Assembly: GCA_016931015.1 (NCBI GenBank)
Contig: JAFGFP010000102.1
Span: 1 to 18,523 of the forward strand
DNA: 18,523 bases
Source of the DNA: Dehalococcoidales bacterium
Lineage (GTDB): Bacteria > Chloroflexota > Dehalococcoidia > Dehalococcoidales > UBA5760
Direction of reading: 5' to 3'
Positions 6,485 to 14,356 of this stretch are shown here, piece by piece. Numbering within the stretch: position 1 is the stretch's first letter; every line of letters begins with the position of its first letter. The notes under the pieces are model-generated. The model was not told the DNA's origin, searched no databases, and worked only from the letters and a program-made list of their open reading frames with translations. The position numbers and the translations under genes were made by a program.

Positions 6485-7588
6485 ATGTCGGCTGCCTTCG
6501 GTCCCACCAGAACCGGGATTGCCAATCTGCCCCTCCACTACGGTAAGGCCCCGCGCTGGCTCTTCGAGCGTATGGTTAAGCTGGCCCGGGAGATTACGAT
6601 TGCTATCGTGACCGACTTCGGCGCTCCGGAGATGCTGCGGCGGCTGGCGCACCCCTACTGGTTTCAGGCTTTTGGCTGTATCTTGGGCTTCGACTGGCAC
6701 TCGAGCGGGGTGACCACTACCCTGTGCGGGGCGCTGAAAGAGGGCATCCGGGGCCTGGAGAGAGACCTCGGTCTGTTCGTGGCCGGGGGCAAGGGTAAGA
6801 CCTCGCGCCGCACGCCGGACGAGATAGCGACCTGGGGCGAGCGGCTCTCCCTGAACCCGGAGCCGCTGGTCTATGCCAGCCGTATGTCGGCTAAGGTGGA
6901 CAGCGCCGCCGTCCAGGATGGCTATCAGCTCTATCACCACACCTTTCTCTTTACCGCCGACGGTTCGTGGGCCGTCGTCCAGCAGGGGATGAACGAGACC
7001 GCCCGCTACGCCCGCCGCTACCACTGGCTCGGGGAACGGGTCGCCGATTTCGTGGCCGAACCCCACGCCGCCGTTCTCTCCGAGGCTAGGGGACAGGCGC
7101 TTAACCTGGTGGCCAGCGAGTCGGCAGCGGCGCGGAGCACCGTGGCCGGAATAGCCTCCGGTGAAAAGCCGGAGAAGCTCCTCAGCGACCTCAGGCGCTT
7201 GAAGACGCTCGAGCTTCCCGCGCGACACTATCTGACGACCAGCGACCTGCACCCGGACAGCCTGGGCCGGATTTTGTTGAGTACTTATGAGCGCCAGCCG
7301 CAGGGCTTCGCCGAGCTCCTGGGGTTGAAGGGGGTCGGCGCCAAGACCATCCGCGCCCTGAGCCTTATCTCCGAGCTGGTCTACGGAGTGCCCCCCAGCT
7401 ACCGCGACCCGGCTCGTTACAGCTTCGCCCACGGTGGTAAGGACGGCATCCCCTATCCCGTTGACCGGGAGACCTATGATAAGTCCATCGCCCTCTTGAA
7501 ACGGGCCATAGATAAGACTAAACTGGGTCTTAAGGAGAAGAACGAGGCGGTGGGGCGGCTTAACCGGTTAACGAACATTCGGGGGTGA
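6485..7588 (+). CDS. DUF763 protein with helix-hairpin-helix segment, function unknown
   Basis: 367 residues from the ATG at 6485, chosen because AGAGG ends 5 nt upstream; an in-frame GTG at 6479 overlaps that ribosome site. I recognise the DUF763 family by its pattern: an N-terminal block with RTGIANLPLHYGKAPRWLFERM, a central HTFLFTADGSWAVVQQGMN-like block, and a C-terminal region GLKGVGAKTIRALSLISELV (~residues 284-303) that looks like a helix-hairpin-helix, followed by RDPARYSFAHGGKDGIPYPV. The central block is rich in H, Y, D and E and could form a metal or catalytic site, but none is established. The family occurs in archaea and scattered bacteria. The hairpin motif and the nearby nuclease and polymerase genes suggest work on nucleic acid; that is inference. 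Second gene of the operon after the FmdB zinc ribbon. Confidence 0.85.
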   Translation: MSAAFGPTRTGIANLPLHYGKAPRWLFERMVKLAREITIAIVTDFGAPEMLRRLAHPYWFQAFGCILGFDWHSSGVTTTLCGALKEGIRGLERDLGLFVAGGKGKTSRRTPDEIATWGERLSLNPEPLVYASRMSAKVDSAAVQDGYQLYHHTFLFTADGSWAVVQQGMNETARYARRYHWLGERVADFVAEPHAAVLSEARGQALNLVASESAAARSTVAGIASGEKPEKLLSDLRRLKTLELPARHYLTTSDLHPDSLGRILLSTYERQPQGFAELLGLKGVGAKTIRALSLISELVYGVPPSYRDPARYSFAHGGKDGIPYPVDRETYDKSIALLKRAIDKTKLGLKEKNEAVGRLNRLTNIRG

Positions 7589-7591
7589 TAC

Positions 7592-8167
7592 ATGACCTAT
7601 CGCTATATCATTCTGGCCGCCGTCTGTGCTTTCGTCTGGGTGCTCAACGGGCGGCACATCGCGGAGGGGGTCAGAAAGCATATCACCTGCGAAATCTACG
7701 CCCACTCCGGGCTGGGTATCTTCTTTACCCTCCTGGCTCTGGAGTATGTCCTGGGCGGCACCCCGGTGTGGGCGCAGGACCATATCTACTGGTTACGCAC
7801 CCTCGGTTTTATCCTGTACATCCCGGCGGCCATCTTTGTCTTCGGCGCTATGATTGAGCTGCACCGCAAGGGGAGGGCCGGGGATAGCGATGCGCTGTCA
7901 TCATACGGGACTACCGTGGTCGTCGAGAGTGGGGTCTTCCGGGTGGTGCGGCACCCCATGTGGCTGGGGATGAGCATCTGGTCGCTAGCGGTGATTTTCA
8001 TCTCGCAGTCGGTGCCGGGGATAGTGCTCGGTGTGGTAGCCGTAATCCTCTTCCGCCTGGCATCGGTAAGGGAAACCGAGCTTAATATCGAGCGGCTCGG
8101 CGCTCCTTACCGGGACTACGCCGGGCGGGTCCCCACGTGGAACCTTTTCCGGGGGCTGAGAAGATAG
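7592..8167 (+). CDS. Membrane methyltransferase-like protein (ICMT/PEMT superfamily)
   Basis: 191 residues with about five membrane segments. The motif RVVRHPMWLG (Arg120-His121-Pro122) followed by ETELNIERLGAPYRDYAGRVP (from Glu161) is the conserved SAM-binding C-terminal region of isoprenylcysteine carboxyl methyltransferases and phospholipid methyltransferases. Bacterial members are mostly uncharacterised, and methylation of a lipid or prenylated small molecule is only the family expectation. The ATG lies 3 nt after the DUF763 stop with GGGGGTG as ribosome site, so it is translationally linked to the operon. The substrate cannot be told from sequence. Confidence 0.88.
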   Translation: MTYRYIILAAVCAFVWVLNGRHIAEGVRKHITCEIYAHSGLGIFFTLLALEYVLGGTPVWAQDHIYWLRTLGFILYIPAAIFVFGAMIELHRKGRAGDSDALSSYGTTVVVESGVFRVVRHPMWLGMSIWSLAVIFISQSVPGIVLGVVAVILFRLASVRETELNIERLGAPYRDYAGRVPTWNLFRGLRR

Positions 8168-8195
8168 GGCTTGTTTAAGGGAAGGGGGTAGATTT

Positions 8196-8543
8196 ATGAC
8201 TGTAAAGCCGCAGAACGAGGGTGGTGAAGGGCTGTTAGCCCGGGTGATTAAGCTGGTTGAGCTGGCCGACTATCAGGCTGGCTCCGTAGTCAGCCGGGCT
8301 GTCATTGACAAAGATGCGGGCTCGGTAACCTTTTTTGCCTTTGACAAGGAGCAGGGGCTCAGTGAGCACACCGCACCCTACGATGCCCTGGTCTATATCC
8401 TTGAGGGTGAAGCTGAGATTACCATCTCCGACAGGGTCATGCTTTTGACAGAGGGGGAGATGGTTATCATGCCCGCAGGCGAGCCGCACGCCTTACGCGC
8501 TCACCAAAGGTTCAAGATGCTGCTGACCATGGTGCGCTCTTGA
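8196..8543 (+). CDS. Small single-domain cupin
   Basis: 115 residues forming one cupin barrel: the first motif around SEHTAPYDALVYILEGEAEI (His58) and the second around GEMVIMPAGEPHALRA (His98). A typical metal-binding first motif has two histidines and a glutamate; here only His58 is clear and Asp63 may stand in, so metal binding is uncertain. Small cupins of this kind can be isomerases, dioxygenases or sugar-binding proteins. The ATG has GGGGG 7 nt upstream and the gene follows the membrane methyltransferase by 28 nt, probably as the last gene of the same operon. It converges with the DUF1461 gene, 15 nt apart. Confidence 0.88.
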   Translation: MTVKPQNEGGEGLLARVIKLVELADYQAGSVVSRAVIDKDAGSVTFFAFDKEQGLSEHTAPYDALVYILEGEAEITISDRVMLLTEGEMVIMPAGEPHALRAHQRFKMLLTMVRS

Positions 8544-8558
8544 CATAAAGTGTGCGGC

Positions 8559-9269
8559 CTACTGATTGAGGAGGGCCTGTTTCCTGGCCCTCCGCAGTTG
8601 CCAGGCGCTTACCCCGCACAGTGTCCCGGCCACCCCGGCGATTATTCCCCCCATGAGCATAGCGGTATCGAACCAGAAGCCCTCGGGGAAGAGCATGATG
8701 AGGTAGTCCCTGGCCGGGTCGAGCATCCAGAGCTCGTTGGTGAAGGCCAGGAAATGAAACTGGAGGAAGAGCTGGTCGAAGTCGGCGGCTACCGAGGCGA
8801 TGCCCAGGCCCACAATCATGCCCAGGGTGATAATGCTGCCGATAAAGGTGTCCCTTACCAGCTCCCGCCGGTATCTTCTCTTTCGCCAGAAGAGGCACAG
8901 GCCGGTAAACACCCCGACGTAAATCGCCGTGCCTAACATCAGGCGGAAGTCCAGCTGCACCAGCGCCTTAACGTCCTTTAGGTGGGCGATCTCCCGCTGG
9001 TTAAAGAGCTCGAAGGGTTCCCCGTCTTTTAGTACCGTCAGGCTGATATACTCTTCGTCGGAGTTAAAATAGCTAATCAACCCGCTGGCCGCCTTGTTAA
9101 GCTCGGTCTCATCGAGGCCGGTAGTCTGGCTGATGTGATACTTCTCGAAGCCGTCCTGGTAGAGCCGGAGGCTGTTAAACTCACAGTAAATAGTGGCCGA
9201 TAATATCAGCGGCGGCAGGCTCAGGATGAAGAGCCAGCGGGCTACGGCGCCCAGATTTTTCAAACTCAT
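8559..9269 (-). CDS. DUF1461/TIGR01906 membrane protein, Lit-like (lipoprotein transacylase candidate)
   Basis: 236 residues from the ATG at 9267-9269 (GGAG just upstream; longer upstream frames have no family similarity). Hydrophobic stretches suggest four membrane helices (~10-27, ~110-127, ~142-160, ~203-222) with an extracytoplasmic loop between the first two. Family motifs are intact: NQREIAHLKDVK with His96, and FHFLAFTNELWMLDP with His172, then DYLIMLFPEGFW. This is the TIGR01906/DUF1461 family, whose characterised low-GC Gram-positive member Lit moves an acyl chain within diacylated lipoproteins to give the lyso form. Whether this homologue has that activity is unknown. The gene stands alone, divergent from dnaE. 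The TlpA-like lipoprotein encoded in this window shows that candidate substrates exist in the organism. Confidence 0.85.
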   Translation of the reverse strand: MSLKNLGAVARWLFILSLPPLILSATIYCEFNSLRLYQDGFEKYHISQTTGLDETELNKAASGLISYFNSDEEYISLTVLKDGEPFELFNQREIAHLKDVKALVQLDFRLMLGTAIYVGVFTGLCLFWRKRRYRRELVRDTFIGSIITLGMIVGLGIASVAADFDQLFLQFHFLAFTNELWMLDPARDYLIMLFPEGFWFDTAMLMGGIIAGVAGTLCGVSAWQLRRARKQALLNQ

Positions 9270-9337
9270 CTCTCCTTTCCGGTATCTAGATTTTACACTG
9301 TTATCGCCTAAAAAAGATACTTCGGGGCTCGGGGCTG

Positions 9338-9346
9338 TGCTATAAT
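9338..9346 (+). promoter_or_regulatory. Extended -10 promoter for dnaE
   Basis: TGCTATAAT: a perfect TATAAT (9341-9346) with a TGn extension and no convincing -35 at the usual distance. The predicted leader to the dnaE ATG is about 25 nt. Confidence 0.55.
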
Positions 9347-9377
9347 ATTGACGAACTTCTGAAGCTAGGGGCGGGCC

Positions 9378-12300
9378 ATGTTTACACACCTTCACGTTCA
9401 TACCGAATACAGCTTGCTTGACGGCATGAGTCGTATTCGTAAGCTGGTGGAGCGGGCTAAAGAGCTGGGTATGGACAGCCTGGCGATAACCGACCACGGG
9501 GTGATGTACGGCGTTATCGAGTTCTATCTCGCCGCGAGAGAGGTGGGGATAAAGCCGATTATCGGCTGCGAGGTCTATCTCGCCCCCGGGAGCCGCTTCG
9601 ACCGTAACGCCGGAGATAAGGAAAACTATCACCTGGTGCTGCTGGCTAAGGACCAGACGGGCTACCAGAATCTGTTACAGCTCGTCACCAAGGCTAACCT
9701 CGAGGGCTTCTACTACCGGCCGCGCATCGATAAAGAGCTGCTCAGCGAGTTTCGTAAAGGCCTTATCGGCCTCTCCGCCTGCATCGGGGGCGAAATACCC
9801 CGTCTCATCCTGGATGGGCGTCTCGATGCCGCTAAAGAAGCGGCCCGCTGGTATCAACAGACGCTGGGCGATTTCTACCTGGAGATACAGCGTCACCCCA
9901 TGACCGAGCTGGAGCGGGTAAATCAGGTCTTGATAACCATGAGCCGTGAGCTGGATATCCCTATGGTGGCCACCAACGATGCCCACTATATCAACCGTAC
10001 GGACGCCGAGACCCACGACATCCTGCTCTGTATCGGGCGGAACACCTCCATCCATGACGAGAAGCGCTTCCGGATGCCCGGGGACTTTTTCTATCTCCGC
10101 AGCCCCGAGGAGATGGCCGAGCTCTACCGCGATATCCCGGAGGCGCTGGAGAATACGGAAAAGATTGCCGCCATGTGTAATCTGGAGCTCGATTTCGAGC
10201 GGCTCTATCTCCCCGAGATTGACCTGCCCGAGGGAAAAACCGCCGACCAGTTCCTGGCTGACCTCTGCCGCGAGGGCTTGCCCCGGCGCTACCCCCAGCC
10301 GACCCCGGAGATAAGCGAGCGGCTCGAATACGAGCTTGAGGTAATCGCCGAGACCCGCTTCGCTAACTACTTTCTGGTCGTCTGGGACATCATCTCGTTC
10401 ACCAGGAAGCAGGATATCCTGTTCGGGGTCCGGGGCAGCGCCGCCGCCAGCATCGTCCTCTATTGCCTCGGGATTACCGACATCGACCCCATCGAGCACA
10501 AACTGGTCTTCGAGCGCTTTCTTAACGTCGAGCGTAAGGAGATGCCCGATATCGACCTGGATTTCGAGGACGTGCGCCGCGACGAGGTTATCAGCTACGT
10601 CTCGCAGAAGTACGGGCCGGACCACGTGGCCCAGATTATCACCTTCGGCACCCTGGGGGCGCGGGCGGCTATCAGGGATGTGGGGCGGGCCCTGGGGATG
10701 GCCTACAGCGACGTCGACCGGGTTGCCCGGCTGGTGCCCTTTGCTCCCGGCATGACCCTGAGCCGTGCCCTTGAGGAGAACGTCGAGCTGAGCAGCATCT
10801 ATCGCGACGACGCCATAGTCCGTAACCTGGTCGACTCGGCGCGTAAGGTGGAGGGGATTTCCCGCCACGCCAGCACCCATGCCGCCGGCGTGGTCATATC
10901 CGGGGAGCCGCTTGCCAAGTATGTCCCGCTGCAGCGGGTGAGCCGGGGGAGCGCCCAGGAAGCGGTCATGACCCAGTTCAGCATGGACGATATCGCCCGT
11001 ATCGGGCTGCTTAAGATGGACTTTTTGGGCCTGGCTAACCTCACCATTCTGGGTCGGGCCAAAGAGATTATCTCCCGGCAGCGTGGCATCGATATCGACC
11101 TGGCCCGTCTCCCTATGGACGATGCCAAGACCTTCGCGCTTTTGTCGTCGGGGGAGACTGCGGGGGTGTTTCAGCTTGAGGGGAGCGGCATGCGCCGCTA
11201 TATCAAGGAGCTCAAACCGACTGCCTTCAGCGACATCGCGGCCATGGTAGCTCTCTATCGCCCCGGCCCGATGGAGCATATCCCCACCTTCATCAAGGCG
11301 AAACACGGCCTCGAGCCCATCCGTTACCCCCACCCCGAGCTGGCCAGCATCCTGGAAGAGACCTACGGGGTGATTGTCTATCAGGACCAGGTGCTCTTCA
11401 TCGTGCGCGCCTTCGCCGGTTACAGCCTGGGAGAGGCCGATATCTTCCGTAAGGCGATGGGTAAGAAGATTGCCCAGGTCATGAAGAAGGAAAGGCGTAA
11501 CTTCATCAAGCGGGCCAATGAAAAAGGCTTCCCCGACGAGATTGCCGAGAGGGTCTTTAACCTCATCGAGCCCTTTGCCGGCTATGCTTTTAACAAGGCT
11601 CACAGCGTGAGCTACGCCCTGATTGCCTATCAGACCGCCTACCTCAAGGCGAACTACCCGGCGGAGTACATGACGGCGCTGCTGGTTACCAATGCCGACC
11701 AGTCGGACAAGGTAGCCACTGCTGTCAGGGAGTGCCGCCGTCTGGGTATCGAGGTCTTGCCGCCGGATATAAACCGTAGCCAGACGAATTTCTCCATAGA
11801 GGTGGACGGCGGTGGGGCGGCGGCCATCCGCTTCGGGCTGACCGCCATCAAGAACGTGGGGACTGGGGCCGTGGAGCCGGTGGTCGCCGAGCGGGATAAG
11901 AACGGCGAGTATAGTTCTATCGAAGACCTGTGCCGCCGCGCCGACCTGAGCGGGCTCAATCGGCGCACCCTGGAGAGCCTGATTAAGGCGGGCGCTTTCG
12001 ACTCACTGGGCGATCGGGGGAGCCTGTTACAGAGTGTCCCCAACATCCTGTCCCTGGCCCAGCGGGAGCAGCGCCTGCGGGATACGGGGCAGTCCACCAT
12101 GTTCGACCTCTGGGGTGAGGAGGTGCCGACGCCGATGCCCGGTCTTGCCCTGGATCCCGCTGAGATACCGGTCAGGGACAGGCTGGCCTGGGAGAAGGAG
12201 CTCATGGGGGTCTATCTCTCGGAGCACCCTTTCAGCGCCCTGGCCGGGAGCGAGACCCTGCCCAATATCACCTTCTGCGGTCAGATTGACGCCGAGCTGG

Positions 12301-12896
12301 TGGGGCAGAATGTCAAGGTGGTCGGCATGGTGGCCTCGGTGCGCAGCCTGTACACCCGGGACGGACGGCCCTTCGCCAGTGCCGTCATGGAAGACCTCGA
12401 CGGCCGGGTCGAGGTTATGGTCTGGCCCAAGGTCTACGCCGAGACCAAAGACCTGTGGCAGGAGGGGAACATGCTCCTGGTCGAAGGTAAAGTAAGGCTG
12501 GGTAACGACGAGGTGCAGCTTAGCTGTGACTCGGTTCGTGACTATCAGCCGGAGGCGGCTTCGCCTGAGGTAGTGGCCCCACCCGAAGTAGCGGCTGCTC
12601 CCACTGAACCCGCGGTGGTAGCGGCGCCAGCCGAAGAGTCCCCCGTGCCCGAGGTAAGCCGTCGGCTGGTGATAAACCTTACCCAGAGCGATAATAAAGA
12701 CAGCGACCTAGCGCGCTTGCAGAGGGTGATTGATACCCTGAAGGAGTTTCCGGGGCGTGACCGGGTCAGCCTTCAGGTGACCTATGAGTCGCGGGTGACT
12801 CACCTCAGTCTGCCCGAGCTGACCACGAGCTACTGTGACGAGCTCGGCGAGCGTCTTAGCGAACTGGTGGGGGTGGAAGGGGTCAGTCTGGAGTAG
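9378..12896 (+). CDS. dnaE: DNA polymerase III alpha subunit, DnaE1 type
   Basis: Replicative polymerase catalytic subunit, 1172 residues, full length for DnaE1. Domain order: PHP (~1-280) with a complete-looking metal set (H6, H8, D15, H40, E65, H85, C135, D201, H203); the palm, with Asp391 and Asp393 in PDIDLDF and Asp548 in KMDFLGL as catalytic aspartates; thumb, fingers and tandem HhH region; an OB fold at ~962-1055; then an alanine/proline/valine-rich linker (~1055-1092) and a ~80-residue C-terminal domain where clamp-loader tau binds in relatives. The ATG has AGGGG 6 nt upstream. It is first gene of a unit with the SAM methyltransferase and radC1. An intact PHP site suggests built-in metal-dependent activity, such as proofreading, which classic E. 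coli DnaE lacks. Confidence 0.98.
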   Translation: MFTHLHVHTEYSLLDGMSRIRKLVERAKELGMDSLAITDHGVMYGVIEFYLAAREVGIKPIIGCEVYLAPGSRFDRNAGDKENYHLVLLAKDQTGYQNLLQLVTKANLEGFYYRPRIDKELLSEFRKGLIGLSACIGGEIPRLILDGRLDAAKEAARWYQQTLGDFYLEIQRHPMTELERVNQVLITMSRELDIPMVATNDAHYINRTDAETHDILLCIGRNTSIHDEKRFRMPGDFFYLRSPEEMAELYRDIPEALENTEKIAAMCNLELDFERLYLPEIDLPEGKTADQFLADLCREGLPRRYPQPTPEISERLEYELEVIAETRFANYFLVVWDIISFTRKQDILFGVRGSAAASIVLYCLGITDIDPIEHKLVFERFLNVERKEMPDIDLDFEDVRRDEVISYVSQKYGPDHVAQIITFGTLGARAAIRDVGRALGMAYSDVDRVARLVPFAPGMTLSRALEENVELSSIYRDDAIVRNLVDSARKVEGISRHASTHAAGVVISGEPLAKYVPLQRVSRGSAQEAVMTQFSMDDIARIGLLKMDFLGLANLTILGRAKEIISRQRGIDIDLARLPMDDAKTFALLSSGETAGVFQLEGSGMRRYIKELKPTAFSDIAAMVALYRPGPMEHIPTFIKAKHGLEPIRYPHPELASILEETYGVIVYQDQVLFIVRAFAGYSLGEADIFRKAMGKKIAQVMKKERRNFIKRANEKGFPDEIAERVFNLIEPFAGYAFNKAHSVSYALIAYQTAYLKANYPAEYMTALLVTNADQSDKVATAVRECRRLGIEVLPPDINRSQTNFSIEVDGGGAAAIRFGLTAIKNVGTGAVEPVVAERDKNGEYSSIEDLCRRADLSGLNRRTLESLIKAGAFDSLGDRGSLLQSVPNILSLAQREQRLRDTGQSTMFDLWGEEVPTPMPGLALDPAEIPVRDRLAWEKELMGVYLSEHPFSALAGSETLPNITFCGQIDAELVGQNVKVVGMVASVRSLYTRDGRPFASAVMEDLDGRVEVMVWPKVYAETKDLWQEGNMLLVEGKVRLGNDEVQLSCDSVRDYQPEAASPEVVAPPEVAAAPTEPAVVAAPAEESPVPEVSRRLVINLTQSDNKDSDLARLQRVIDTLKEFPGRDRVSLQVTYESRVTHLSLPELTTSYCDELGERLSELVGVEGVSLE

Positions 12897-12908
12897 GCTG
12901 CTAGCCTA
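12894..12908 (+). repeat. Hairpin spanning the dnaE stop codon
   Basis: TAGGCT-GCT-AGCCTA is a perfect 6-bp inverted repeat with a 3-nt loop. Its first three bases are the dnaE stop TAG, and it abuts the AGAGGGG ribosome site of the next gene. No T-run follows, so it is not an intrinsic terminator. It may affect translational coupling or mRNA processing. Confidence 0.45.
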
Positions 12909-12920
12909 AGAGGGGATAAT

Positions 12921-13478
12921 ATGGATAAGCCGGTATCCGATGCTAATTTCAGGTTGATGGCCCTGGGCTTTAAGTTCCGCGACCGGTCGCTGCAGCGCCG
13001 TAAGGTGCTGGAGGAAGTTGACATAAAGCCGGGGTCTTACATCCTCGATTATGGGTGCGGGCCGGGGAGCTACTCCCTGGCGGCGGCGGAAATGGTGGGT
13101 AAATCGGGTAAGGTATACGCGCTGGATATCCACCCGCTGGCGATTGAGATGGTTCGGGATAAGGCCTCCCGGAAGGGGCTCGCTAACCTGGTGGCCATTC
13201 ACTCCGACTGCGCTACTGGGCTGCCGGACGAGAGCATCGATGTTGCGTTCCTGTATGACATCTTTCATGAGCTGAGCAGCCCGGATAAAATATTGGCAGA
13301 GTTGCACCGGGTGCTCAGGCCGGACGGGGTGCTGTCTGTTAACGACCACCATCTGGCGGAGCCGGAGATACTGGCCGGGGTGACCGGAACGGGCCTGTTC
13401 CGGTTGTTGGGGAAGGGCAAGTGGGTGTATAACTTTACTAAAGGCGGTGCGAAGGGCGGCCATGACGCTGAACGATAA
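12921..13478 (+). CDS. Class I SAM-dependent methyltransferase (UbiE/type-11 like)
   Basis: 185 residues with a Rossmann-type methyltransferase core: motif I ILDYGCGPGSYS at ~41-52, the acidic ribose-binding LDI at ~69-71, DCATGLPDESIDVAFLYDIFHE near 94-115, and LHRVLRPDGVLSVNDHH (motif VI region). Substrate is not identifiable; the family covers small molecules, lipids and quinones as well as proteins. The ATG has GAGGGG 5 nt upstream and lies 24 nt after dnaE. Its 3' end overlaps radC1 by 17 nt, so dnaE, this gene and radC1 form one operon. The association with a polymerase and RadC is intriguing, but a role in DNA metabolism is not shown by the sequence. Confidence 0.9.
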   Translation: MDKPVSDANFRLMALGFKFRDRSLQRRKVLEEVDIKPGSYILDYGCGPGSYSLAAAEMVGKSGKVYALDIHPLAIEMVRDKASRKGLANLVAIHSDCATGLPDESIDVAFLYDIFHELSSPDKILAELHRVLRPDGVLSVNDHHLAEPEILAGVTGTGLFRLLGKGKWVYNFTKGGAKGGHDAER

Positions 13479-14226
13479 GGGTCAAGGACACCGCAGGCGG
13501 CTCCGGGAGCGCTTCATTAAGGGCGGGCTCTCCGGCTTCCACGACTATGAGATTGTGGAGCTTTTGCTGAGCCTGGGGACGCCGCGTAAGGATTGTAAGC
13601 CGCCGGCTAAAGAAGCTATCGATAGGTTTAAGACCCTGCGAGGGGTTCTTGAGGCTTCCCCCGGGGAGCTACAGCAGATAAAGGACATCGGCCCGCACAG
13701 CGCCTTCGGTATCAAGCTGGTTCAGGAGGTAGCCCGGAAGTTCCTCAAGGAGAAGATTATCGACAAGCCGGTCTATACCTCTTCTCAGGAGGTCTTCGAT
13801 TTTCTGTATCACTCCATGAGAGACCTGAAGAAAGAGACCTTCCGGGTCATCTATCTCAACAGCCAGAACCAGATTATCGATATTAACGAGCTCTTCGCGG
13901 GCACCGTGAATCTCAGCGTTATCCACCCCCGCGAGGTTATCGAGGGCGCCCTGAAGCACAGCGCAGTTTCCCTTATCTTCGTGCATAACCACCCCTCCGG
14001 TAACCCGGCCCCGAGCCAGCACGATAAGACGGTAACCAGGGAGCTGGTCTATGCCGCCAGCATCATGCAGATTAAGGTGCTGGACCATATTATCATCGGG
14101 GATAATACCTACTTCAGCTTTGCCGGCGAGGGCCTGATTGAGGCGTACGCCCTCGATTTCCTGAGCCTTAAGGCCAGGGGTGCCTCCGGGGCCAGGCGGA
14201 AGCGGACTGGCTCCGGAGCGGACTAG
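13462..14226 (+). CDS. radC: RadC-like JAMM/MPN+ domain protein, copy 1
   Basis: 254 residues from the ATG at 13462, chosen over GTG 13447 because AAGGG lies 5 nt upstream. The N-terminal ~95 residues hold the RadC helix-hairpin-helix region, with DIGPHSAFGIKL (~75-86) forming the DNA-binding hairpin. The C-terminal JAMM domain has Glu125 and the HNHPSGNPAPSQHD motif (His175, His177, Asp188), the complete metal-site signature. RadC proteins were once thought to act in recombination repair; their biochemical role is still unclear and a metalloprotease activity is possible. The gene overlaps the SAM methyltransferase by 17 nt and belongs to the dnaE operon. G+C is high, like its neighbours, in contrast to the downstream copy. 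Confidence 0.94.
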   Translation: MTLNDKGQGHRRRLRERFIKGGLSGFHDYEIVELLLSLGTPRKDCKPPAKEAIDRFKTLRGVLEASPGELQQIKDIGPHSAFGIKLVQEVARKFLKEKIIDKPVYTSSQEVFDFLYHSMRDLKKETFRVIYLNSQNQIIDINELFAGTVNLSVIHPREVIEGALKHSAVSLIFVHNHPSGNPAPSQHDKTVTRELVYAASIMQIKVLDHIIIGDNTYFSFAGEGLIEAYALDFLSLKARGASGARRKRTGSGAD

Positions 14227-14301
14227 GCCGATGGTATATGGTATCATCTAAATTTCGGGAAATCTGTTTTTTAGCTACCAAAAACTAGCAAAATAGTTCG
14301 C

Positions 14302-14314
14302 ATACGTATTGACA
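14302..14314 (+). promoter_or_regulatory. ATACGTAT palindrome abutting the radC2 -35 box
   Basis: A perfect 8-bp palindrome ATACGTAT occupies 14302-14309, sharing its last base with the first base of the TTGACA -35 (14309-14314). It may be a regulator half-site or chance, and no regulator can be named. Confidence 0.3.
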
Positions 14315-14337
14315 AGTGGCTATCATGGTATTAAAAT
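14309..14337 (+). promoter_or_regulatory. Strong predicted promoter for radC copy 2
   Basis: TTGACA (14309-14314, perfect), a 17-nt spacer, and TAAAAT (14332-14337, 5/6). It is the best promoter match in the window, so the second RadC gene probably has its own regulated transcript rather than depending on the dnaE operon. The inferred start is near 14344, leaving a leader of about 85 nt. Confidence 0.65.
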
Positions 14338-14339
14338 AA

Positions 14340-14353
14340 GTGACAGAAGTCAC
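14340..14353 (+). promoter_or_regulatory. Operator-like inverted repeat at the radC2 start site
   Basis: GTGAC-AGAA-GTCAC is a perfect 5-bp inverted repeat starting 2 nt after the -10 box, where a repressor would block the predicted transcription start. It does not match the Bacillus-type LexA consensus, and the regulator is unknown. Confidence 0.4.
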
Positions 14354-14356
14354 CCA

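Noticed and set aside
6473..7432. 319-codon minus-strand frame opposite the DUF763 gene
   Set aside because: Glycine/arginine/proline-rich translation without motifs; the plus-strand gene has a ribosome site and family match.
9270..9632. Upstream extension of the DUF1461 protein
   Set aside because: Extension would overlap the dnaE start and promoter, and family similarity begins at the ATG at 9267-9269.
9675..11603. Long open frame (642 codons) on the minus strand opposite dnaE
   Set aside because: It lies wholly within a certain dnaE gene, the translation is low-complexity with no recognisable domain, and such frames are expected opposite GC-rich coding sequence.
14252..14272. Possible intrinsic terminator after radC copy 1 (ATTT-CGGG-AAAT followed by a T-run)
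   Set aside because: The stem is only 4 AT pairs and two other bases intervene before the T-run, so stability is too low to call; a weak stem at 14230-14248 does not help.
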